Source: Agathobacter sp.
GTDB taxonomy: Bacteria > Bacillota > Clostridia > Lachnospirales > Lachnospiraceae
Direction of reading: 5' to 3'
Assembly: GCA_017623935.1 (NCBI GenBank)
Contig: JAGAOC010000070.1
Span: forward strand, 1-46,843
Length of the DNA: 46,843 nt
The notes beneath the pieces were generated by a model, which saw only the letters and a list, made by a program, of their open reading frames with translations, did not search any database and was not told where the DNA came from. Of this stretch, positions 41,175-46,843 are shown in pieces (the first letter of the stretch is position 1; each line of letters opens with the position of its first letter). Both the position numbers and the translations under genes were made by a program.

Positions 41175-42629
41175 CTACTGCCTGTTCTTTGTGTCACCAT
41201 AGATCACTGTAGAGTCACCATTGGATTTTCTGACCTCTTCCATTGGAATCTGTAATTCCTGTGACAATATCTTAAGGACTTTTGGCGAGCAAAAGCCGCC
41301 CTGACAACGTCCCATGCCTGCTCTGGTTCGTCTTTTCACTCCATCCATTGTGACTGCCCCTACCGGTCTATGAATTGCTTCTAGGATCTCTCCTTCAGAA
41401 ATGGATTCACACCGACAGATGATATTTCCATAAGCCGGATTCTCTGTAATCTTCTTCTGTCTCTCTTCCCAACTGCATTTTGACAGGTCTACAATCCCTT
41501 TTCTTCTGGAAATAAAATCCGCCTTATCCGGTGCTGGTGCAATCTTATCTACTATCTCTGCCACGTATTCTCCAATTGCCGGTGCACTGGTGAGCCCCGG
41601 CGACTCAATGCCTGCCACATCAATAAATCCCGGATATTCTTTGGATTCCTCTATCACAAAATCGTGTATTTCCAAATGTGCCCGAAGCCCTGAAAAAGAG
41701 GTAATGATCTGGCGAGCCCCTGGTAGCTCTTCCACACTTTTTTGGGACTTTGACAGTACCTTGGCAATTCCTTCTGCCGTGGTGCTTACACCCTCTTTAT
41801 CTGTAATATCCTCTGCAGTTGGTCCTGTGAGAAGGTTGCCATGAATCGTTGGAGTTACCAACACTCCTTTTCCATATTTTCCCGGAAGCTGAAAGATGGT
41901 CTTATCCACCAGCGTCCCCGCTTTCTTATCGTAAAGGCAGTATTCTCCTTTTCTTGGAATGATCTTCATTTCTCTATGAGAATCCGTGATAGGCAGCATA
42001 TTGTGAATGACGTCTGCATATACTCCTGCTGCATTGATGACCAAGGCTGTCTCATAAGTTTTCCCATCCTCTGTGATGATCACATAACCACTTTCTGCCT
42101 TATGAACATCGTTCACCTTGCAATCTCTGTAGAATTCTACCCCATTTTTCGCCGCATTTTCTGCCATAGCAATAGTTAGCCCAAAAGGACATACAATTCC
42201 CCCTGTGGGTGCATAAAGTGCCCCGGCAATATTTCCTGAAATCCCCGGCTCTAATTGCTTTGCCTCTTCTTTTGTTAGGATCTGTAGATCCGGCACTTTG
42301 TTTTTGAGCCCTCGCTCATATAATTTATCCAGATCAGAAAGCCCCTCTTCTTCAAAGCAAAGAACCAGTGATCCATTTCTCCGGAATGAAAAATCCAGTT
42401 CTTTACTCAAGTCTTCCATAAGCTCATTTCCCCTAACGTTGAGCTTCGCCATAAGCGATCCCGGTTCTGCATCAAAGCCTGCGTGAACGATACCGCTGTT
42501 TGCCTTAGAAGTGCCTTCGCAGATGTCGCTGCAAGCCTCTAAGACTGCAACCTTTCGCTGCTTTTTCGATAATTCCCTGGCTATGCAGCAACCTGAGACC
42601 CCCGCCCCAATAATGATTACATCATACAT
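41175..42629 (-). CDS. glpA: Glycerol-3-phosphate dehydrogenase-like FAD protein with C-terminal [2Fe-2S] domain
   Basis: A 484-residue protein of the DAO/GlpA family. The N-terminal dinucleotide fold is VIIIGAGVSGCCIARELSK. The core holds SGIVHAGFDAEPGSLMAKL, GNIAGALYAPTGGIVCPFGL and VINAAGVYADVIHNM. The C-terminus carries a BFD-like Fe-S motif, ICRCESISEGEI followed by GMGRCQGGFC. This layout is typical of anaerobic Firmicute GlpA. The ATG at 42629 follows AGGAG; the 9-residue extension is unlikely. It is the first gene of the four-gene operon and has a promoter at 42675-42703. Reaction (inferred): glycerol-3-phosphate to dihydroxyacetone phosphate. Confidence 0.92.
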   Translation of the reverse strand: MYDVIIIGAGVSGCCIARELSKKQRKVAVLEACSDICEGTSKANSGIVHAGFDAEPGSLMAKLNVRGNELMEDLSKELDFSFRRNGSLVLCFEEEGLSDLDKLYERGLKNKVPDLQILTKEEAKQLEPGISGNIAGALYAPTGGIVCPFGLTIAMAENAAKNGVEFYRDCKVNDVHKAESGYVIITEDGKTYETALVINAAGVYADVIHNMLPITDSHREMKIIPRKGEYCLYDKKAGTLVDKTIFQLPGKYGKGVLVTPTIHGNLLTGPTAEDITDKEGVSTTAEGIAKVLSKSQKSVEELPGARQIITSFSGLRAHLEIHDFVIEESKEYPGFIDVAGIESPGLTSAPAIGEYVAEIVDKIAPAPDKADFISRRKGIVDLSKCSWEERQKKITENPAYGNIICRCESISEGEILEAIHRPVGAVTMDGVKRRTRAGMGRCQGGFCSPKVLKILSQELQIPMEEVRKSNGDSTVIYGDTKNRQ

Positions 42630-42674
42630 ATTTCTTCTCCTTTGCTGATGCTTCAACGTGCTATTATTATAATA

Positions 42675-42703
42675 AAGATAGCCTGTATTTTTCCTTGCGT
42701 CAA
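42675..42703 (-). promoter_or_regulatory. Promoter of the glp operon
   Basis: On the minus strand TTGACG (42698-42703) and TATCTT (42675-42680) are 17 bp apart, about 45 bp before the glpA start. The upstream 40 bp contain repeated TTATAC and a CGATCG palindrome, which could hold regulator sites. Confidence 0.65.
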
Positions 42704-42738
42704 CCTATTATACGGTCGATCGCATAACTCATTATACC

Positions 42739-42775
42739 AAAAAATCGCTTAAACCTCACGGTCTAAGCGATTTTC
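42739..42775 (-). terminator. Terminator after the anchored protein gene at 42853
   Basis: AAAATCGCTTA (42741-42751) pairs with TAAGCGATTTT (42764-42774) around a 12-base loop, with T-runs on both strands. It separates the glp promoter from the upstream gene. The rest of 42776-42852 shows nothing recognisable. Confidence 0.78.
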
Positions 42776-42852
42776 TTTTTGGGTGCCTTTTACGGCACTG
42801 TTTATTTCCTTTGCTAACACACCAAAACAGCCCATGCCCTATGTTAGGAATT

Positions 42853-43230
42853 CTATTTTAACCGGTCAAATATCTCTCTGAGTTCGGTACACATTTCAGC
42901 TGATGATTCATAACCTTTCTCATTATAAACCATGTCGTCAGAATAAATGACTACTCTGTCTTTACTGCCATTCTTATACTCTATTTCAAAAGAAAACATT
43001 CCGCCATCTTTTTCTTCCACTTCTACTTCTTCCGCATTTCGGATATGCCCAGTAAGCAGATCCATAATGGTTTCAATCTCAGATTCTCTTGAGACTTCTA
43101 CGCTTGAAAGACTGTCATACATAACAATCTTGTCCACATCATAACAATTCGTGGAAAACTCCTTGATCACAAATGCCCCTGCCAAGACCAATATCACTGC
43201 AGAGACCAGTATTATCACTTTTTTCTTCAT
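42853..43230 (-). CDS. Small membrane-anchored extracytoplasmic protein
   Basis: A 125-residue protein with an N-terminal hydrophobic segment (about 5-24) that is either an uncleaved anchor or a signal. A soluble domain with alternating strands and helices follows (about 30-125). No lipobox: the only nearby Cys is in TNCYDV. No family is recognised. It has a near-consensus promoter upstream and a terminator downstream, so it is monocistronic. Its base use is like that of its neighbours. Confidence 0.65.
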   Translation of the reverse strand: MKKKVIILVSAVILVLAGAFVIKEFSTNCYDVDKIVMYDSLSSVEVSRESEIETIMDLLTGHIRNAEEVEVEEKDGGMFSFEIEYKNGSKDRVVIYSDDMVYNEKGYESSAEMCTELREIFDRLK

Positions 43231-43261
43231 GACTACTCCATTTCTGTTTTAATTTCGGTAT

Positions 43262-43288
43262 ATTATACCATTTCAGTTGTTTTGTCAA
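43262..43288 (-). promoter_or_regulatory. Promoter of the anchored protein gene
   Basis: On the minus strand a perfect TTGACA (43283-43288) and perfect TATAAT (43262-43267) are 15 bp apart, or 17 bp to an overlapping TAATAT. It lies about 32 bp before the start. Confidence 0.65.
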
Positions 43289-43408
43289 CAGTTTAAATTT
43301 TTAATGTAAACTTTTTTATCATCTTTTTTCACCAGAATAAAAGTACAAATTGCCAAAAACGCAATCCGCTGATATAATATTAATAAGTGCCTTATGCAAT
43401 TCCAAAAT

Positions 43409-43718
43409 AAGATTCGGGTGTCAAGAGGGCTGCTTAATAACGTTCATTATCAATTTGCACAAAATCATTATGCATTTGCCTATTTGAGAGGAAATTAGAA
43501 CTTTTTTATTTTCCTAAGTTGTTTAGCAATTCTGAGACATGGATGTCTCAGAAAGGTGCAACTGAGCCTGGATGGCGAATTTGCACCGATTGCGTCATGA
43601 TAAAATAAAGTATATGGAAAATATATAAAAGTTCTTTTTCCGAGCAACAGGCAAAAAATAATGGAGTTGTGCAAATTGATATAGCGTGAATAAAACCAGC
43701 CCTTTTGACACCCGAATC
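43409..43718. repeat. ~310-bp palindromic repeat element, copy 2
   Basis: It is homologous over its full length to the element at 20902-21215, with the same terminal GATTCGGGTGTCAA and its inverse (43412-43434 and 43696-43718). The inner hairpin is TCTGAGACAT/ATGTCTCAGA (43531-43552). Compared with copy 1, three of its ten base pairs are changed on both sides so that pairing is kept. The GGTGCAACTGAGCCTGGATG segment is identical in both copies. No coding gene is inside. It lies 26 bp upstream of the flavin reductase start. Confidence 0.85.
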
Positions 43719-43744
43719 AAATAAAACATTTAAGGGGGACATAT

Positions 43745-44251
43745 ATGCATACTTTTCAACCATATCCGATTGAATTACTGGAGATGAATCCTTTTACTAA
43801 GATTGGAAAGGAATGGGCTTTAGTAACCGCTGGAACAAAAGCGCAGGCAAACACTATGACTGTCAGCTGGGGCGGTGTCGGCGTACTCTGGGGCAAGAAT
43901 GTGACCTATATCTTCATTCGCGAATCCCGCTATACCAAAGAGCTGATCGACGCTGGCGAATTCTTCTCTTTATCTTTCTTTGACGAACAGTACAAAGAAG
44001 CTCTTTCCTACTGTGGTAGCCACACTGGAAAAGGCAATAACAAATTTGAAGAAGCCGGACTTACTCCTGCTTTCCGTCACAGTATTCCTTATCCAGATGA
44101 GGCAAATCTGGTTATCCTCTGCAAGAAAATGGCTGCAGTACCGATCACAGAAGATACTTTCTTAGAGAAAGGTCTTATGGATAAATGGTATTCCGATAAA
44201 GATATGCACACCATGTATGTGGGTGAGATTATCGAGGTAATGGCTAGATAA
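43745..44251 (+). CDS. Flavin reductase-like FMN-binding protein
   Basis: A 168-residue protein with the split-barrel FMN-binding fold of the flavin reductase family (TVSWGGVGVLWGKNVTYIFI, ESRYTKELIDAGEFFSLSFF, YCGSHTGKGNNKFEEAGL). It probably binds FMN and takes part in NAD(P)H-dependent reduction. Members with this layout in anaerobes are often called NADPH-flavin oxidoreductases. There is a strong AAGGGGG ribosome site. Its promoter is not obvious; the adjacent repeat element ends with an outward TTGACA that could supply a -35 box. Confidence 0.9.
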   Translation: MHTFQPYPIELLEMNPFTKIGKEWALVTAGTKAQANTMTVSWGGVGVLWGKNVTYIFIRESRYTKELIDAGEFFSLSFFDEQYKEALSYCGSHTGKGNNKFEEAGLTPAFRHSIPYPDEANLVILCKKMAAVPITEDTFLEKGLMDKWYSDKDMHTMYVGEIIEVMAR

Positions 44252-44270
44252 TCTTTGGATGTATACGAAG

Positions 44271-44327
44271 AGCCGGGCTGATATGATCCCTGTCTGTTTG
44301 ACAGGTCATATCAGCCCGGCTTTTTTC
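44271..44327 (+). terminator. Terminator of the flavin reductase gene
   Basis: A 16-bp perfect stem AGCCGGGCTGATATGA / TCATATCAGCCCGGCT plus inner CCTGTC/GACAGG pairing, followed by six T. It lies 20 bp past the stop codon. It may also serve the convergent epimerase gene. Confidence 0.92.
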
Positions 44328-44355
44328 TCGCTTCTTCGTTTTCAGATGAGTTTTC

Positions 44356-45375
44356 TTAGATCAATCCCTCTTCTTTTAACCACTGCACTTCATCATGAAT
44401 GGTCTCTTTATAAGAACGGGTAGTATATCCCAGTTCTTCTTTTGCTTTTGTATAATCGAATTCATTATTTCTCGCCAGATTATAGACAGAGAAGGTGGTC
44501 ATCATTGGTTTCTCACCAGTTTTCTCTGCTTTTTTCTCTAAAGTATGCGCAATCTTATCTGCCCAATCTAATGGCAGATAAAATTTGATCTTCTGGCAGT
44601 TACACTCTTCATGAAGCATTTCGCACATATCTTTTAAAGTTACGATCTCATTTGCAAGGATATAAGCTTCTCCGATCCGTCCCTTGTCTACTGCTGCAAT
44701 ACAGCCTGCTGCCAGATCCCGGACATCGCACAGATTAAAAGATCCCTGCATACCGATTGGCATTTCCCCTTTGATGATCTTTACTACAGTTCCTGTGGTC
44801 TCACCAACTGCATGATCGTTTGGTCCTAAGATACCACTTGGATGTACGATACAGGCTTTTAATCCCATAACCTTAACAGAATCCATGACCATCTGAGAAG
44901 CTTTCGCTTTGGACTGGCTGTAAGCACCTACTACTTTTGTTGGGTCATTCGGTTCAAATTTATCTACTTCTTTGATCTTTGTTCCCATTGGCTGTTCCGG
45001 GATGGCTCCGGTACTGCTGACATATACCATTTTCAAGCACTCCGGATGCGCCAGACACTTGGTGATGATATTTCTTGTACCGGTAACATTTACTGCCATG
45101 AGCTTCTCGTTATAAACCGGATCCACCGTTACCATGCTGGCACAATGGATGATCACACTGTGCATTCCCTTTGGAATCGTAAAGAACTCTTCTAAGGAAT
45201 TTTCATCACAAAGGTCTCCTAAGCAGATCTCTACTTCCTTTGGAATATATTTTACAGATTTATCATTTGGAAGAACCAAGGCACGAACTTTTTCTCCTTT
45301 TTCTAAAAGCTGTGCACAAATGTTGCTTCCCAAAAATCCTGCTGCTCCTGTTACTAAATAAATTCTGTTTTCCAT
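44356..45375 (-). CDS. NAD-dependent epimerase/dehydratase (extended SDR)
   Basis: A 339-residue extended short-chain dehydrogenase. It has the NAD(P)-binding GAAGFLGSNIC at the N-terminus, CASMVTV near residue 80, the active-site pair in YSQSKAKASQ (Y-x3-K), and HPSGILGPND. The last ~100 residues form the substrate-binding part. It resembles the dihydroflavonol reductase/3-beta-HSD-like branch more than UDP-hexose epimerases, so the substrate is uncertain. It has a GGAG site and a 366-bp gene-free stretch upstream. Confidence 0.88.
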   Translation of the reverse strand: MENRIYLVTGAAGFLGSNICAQLLEKGEKVRALVLPNDKSVKYIPKEVEICLGDLCDENSLEEFFTIPKGMHSVIIHCASMVTVDPVYNEKLMAVNVTGTRNIITKCLAHPECLKMVYVSSTGAIPEQPMGTKIKEVDKFEPNDPTKVVGAYSQSKAKASQMVMDSVKVMGLKACIVHPSGILGPNDHAVGETTGTVVKIIKGEMPIGMQGSFNLCDVRDLAAGCIAAVDKGRIGEAYILANEIVTLKDMCEMLHEECNCQKIKFYLPLDWADKIAHTLEKKAEKTGEKPMMTTFSVYNLARNNEFDYTKAKEELGYTTRSYKETIHDEVQWLKEEGLI

Positions 45376-45741
45376 GATACCATTCTCCTTTTTATTTAAA
45401 AATTAATTGATCTCTTCGCTTCTGGAAAATGTTATACATGGAAAGTTTTTACGAGATATTTTTGAGATGTTTAAGTTTTGTTAAATTTGGGGGATTTTCT
45501 GCGAAAAAATGGAATTTTCCGCGAAAGTTCCGCAGATTTCTTGATATGAAATTGATGGATTGCAACACTTTCTTCGCCATCACAAAACAATTGTGTAATA
45601 TTTTTCTCATGTTATAGCCCAAAACAGCACTGTACCCTTAGAACACATAAACGGGAGACTATTTATATAGTCTCCCGAAAAGCGTGGCTGGTCTTACATA
45701 CTTCTATTGCCCTTCCACATTACTATTGTATTCATTATTTT
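45376..45741. other. Gene-free AT-rich spacer
   Basis: No open frame with a ribosome site or known domain is seen in these 366 bp. It contains a GCGAAAAAATGGAATTTTCC-like stretch and an imperfect TTCCGCGAAAGTTCCGC repeat near 45500-45540. A hairpin at 45652-45677 closes the neighbouring gene. The spacer may include the promoter of the epimerase gene, but I see no good -35/-10 pair. Confidence 0.5.
45652..45677 (-). terminator. Possible terminator after the decayed sensor gene
   Basis: An 11-bp perfect stem CGGGAGACTAT / ATAGTCTCCCG (45652-45662 with 45667-45677), followed on the minus strand by TTTATG only, a weak U-tract. Confidence 0.5.
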
Positions 45742-46843
45742 CTAAGATACAAGAAAAGCAATAAATCCATCCTTATCTGAGTGCCATTTTTCCAACTGCT
45801 CCTCTTCAATAGAAAGAATGACCGGAATATGTTCCGTTGTGTAAAGCTCTTTCCCCTGACAATTATATTCATAGGTTCCAATATAAAGATTTGTTTTGCC
45901 AAGCACATAGGACATTTTCTTATTATTATCCGACAGGCTTTTACTCATTTTATTGATATAATCACTCAGTTCCAGAAACTCTGTACTGTAGGAAGCGGCT
46001 ACTGTCTCCTGAAATCTTCCTTTGCCGATAGATTCCAATGTCTTGTTCACGCCTTGCAGCTCTTTGATCACATATTTATCCATCTTTGCCACAACTGCCC
46101 TAGCCAAAATATACGCCACCCCCACAAGGCATAAAACTAAAATAATTACTGAGCTAGGTATGCGCTGATACATATTGGCACATGATATAATCCTTCCAAT
46201 GTATACATCATTGATCTTTTCAAATACACAGAAAGAATATTCTCCATTTACCCTGGCATGAAATCCATCGCTATCTCTTTTTATTTCGGACAGATTTAAT
46301 CCCATATCCGATACATTGGCACCTAACAGTTCGTTCTTGGTAGTTCCAAGCACTTCACCTGTGTCCGGATCTATTGCAAAATAATCCGCCTCCGGGTTAA
46401 CTTTAACCAAAGAAAAAATGTAAGAAACCGTATTCTTTTCTCTTACCTTTAATACATTATACGGCTCCATACCAACCTGCACAATATACTCACCGTTACT
46501 GCTCCATAAAGCTGAATACTGCATTGACTTTCCTTCGGCAGTATTAGGCGTTATGTCCTGCACAAGTGCCAGCGTTTTATCCTCTAATAGTGGCTTGAAG
46601 AACATCATCTGCTCACCAGAATCAAATGTATAATCAAAATACTCAGGATGGGTACCGGCAAAGATCCTTCCCGTTGAGTCAAATATGTGTATCTCATCAA
46701 TTTCAACCGATTCTGCGATCTCTTTCAATTCTTCCACATCATTGATTACCGTTGGATCACTTTCTATGATCCTTGCAACTGTTTCTGCATTATGTACACA
46801 GGTCTGCCTATATTCCGCTTCTATCTATTCTAATTCCTGCTGA
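45742..46843 (-). pseudogene. Decayed or truncated membrane sensor (cache/HAMP-like), 5' end beyond the window
   Basis: The frame encodes an extracytoplasmic sensor domain (EIDEIHIFDSTGRIFAGTHPEY, later DYFAIDPDTGEVLGTTKNEL), one hydrophobic segment (IPSSVIILVLCLVGVAYIL) and a HAMP-like helix. It stops after FIAFLVS with no output domain; homologues of this layout that I recall continue into GGDEF or other output domains. On the 5' side the same frame reads upstream through protein-like sequence but meets a TAG codon at 46825-46827, and more coding-like sequence lies beyond it to the window edge. An internal GTG start (46735-46737) could express a shorter product of 331 residues. Loss at both ends suggests a pseudogene; a read error at the TAG is an alternative. 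Confidence 0.6.

Noticed and set aside
1..46843. CRISPR arrays, prophage, insertion sequences, toxin-antitoxin or restriction systems, tRNA or rRNA genes
   Set aside because: I looked for regular spaced repeats, transposase or integrase motifs, phage structural genes and RNA gene signatures and saw none. The dispersed repeats do not have spacer arrangement.

Overview
This window looks like chromosomal DNA of a gut-type anaerobic Firmicute, most likely family Lachnospiraceae (Blautia/Ruminococcus/Dorea-like). The evidence is the moderate-to-low GC, strong GGAGG ribosome sites, rho-independent terminators after many genes, and the gene set: a DUF1836 protein, class II GalT, a sensory [FeFe]-hydrogenase, dockerin-bearing secreted proteins and an anaerobic glycerol operon with a DUF1667 protein. 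The species call is inference. No prophage, insertion sequence, CRISPR array, tRNA or rRNA was recognised.

Layout, left to right. (1) 1-8 kb: housekeeping genes rlmD, pcrA and yerC, a hydrogenase-like H2/redox sensor, a small acidic membrane protein and a DUF1836 regulator. Directly after the rlmD stop codon lies a 214-nt stretch that folds as an elaborate RNA. (2) 8-14 kb: a CPBP membrane protease, a small export protein, hisC, and three tandem paralogous lipoproteins (two with a C-terminal DUF1266 domain, one lacking it). (3) 14-29.5 kb: a carbohydrate block. It holds galK and galT separated by a structured spacer, a choline-binding-like repeat protein with a transglutaminase domain, a GntR/membrane-protein pair, a cytoplasmic GH53 endo-galactanase with an AraC regulator, a large uncharacterised protein behind a strong promoter with LacI-type operators plus a zinc-ribbon partner, two secreted cohesin-like/dockerin proteins, and a LacI regulator. 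(4) 29.5-38.2 kb: cell envelope and RNA/DNA maintenance genes: an L,D-transpeptidase, a PAP2 phosphatase, a lysophospholipase-like hydrolase, a soluble MCP-like protein, recJ, truA and a SpoIID-like/peptidoglycan-binding protein. (5) 38.2-42.7 kb: a glycerol/glycerol-3-phosphate operon (glpA-like, FAD oxidoreductase, DUF1667, glpK). (6) 42.7-46.8 kb: a small anchored protein, a flavin reductase, an NAD-dependent epimerase and a decayed sensor gene with an in-frame amber codon.

How the genes fit together. GH53, GalK and GalT would take imported beta-galactan oligosaccharides towards glucose-1-phosphate. AraC and LacI proteins and their operators suggest substrate control of this block. The glp genes form a self-contained glycerol catabolic unit.

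The most unusual content is non-coding. There is the rlmD-linked RNA, the galK-galT leader, a ~308-bp end-to-end palindromic repeat (two copies) and a ~130-bp multi-hairpin repeat (four full copies plus remnants, all in one orientation at gene boundaries). In both repeat families the copies differ by changes that keep stems paired, which points to selection on structure or to a structure-dependent mobile element.
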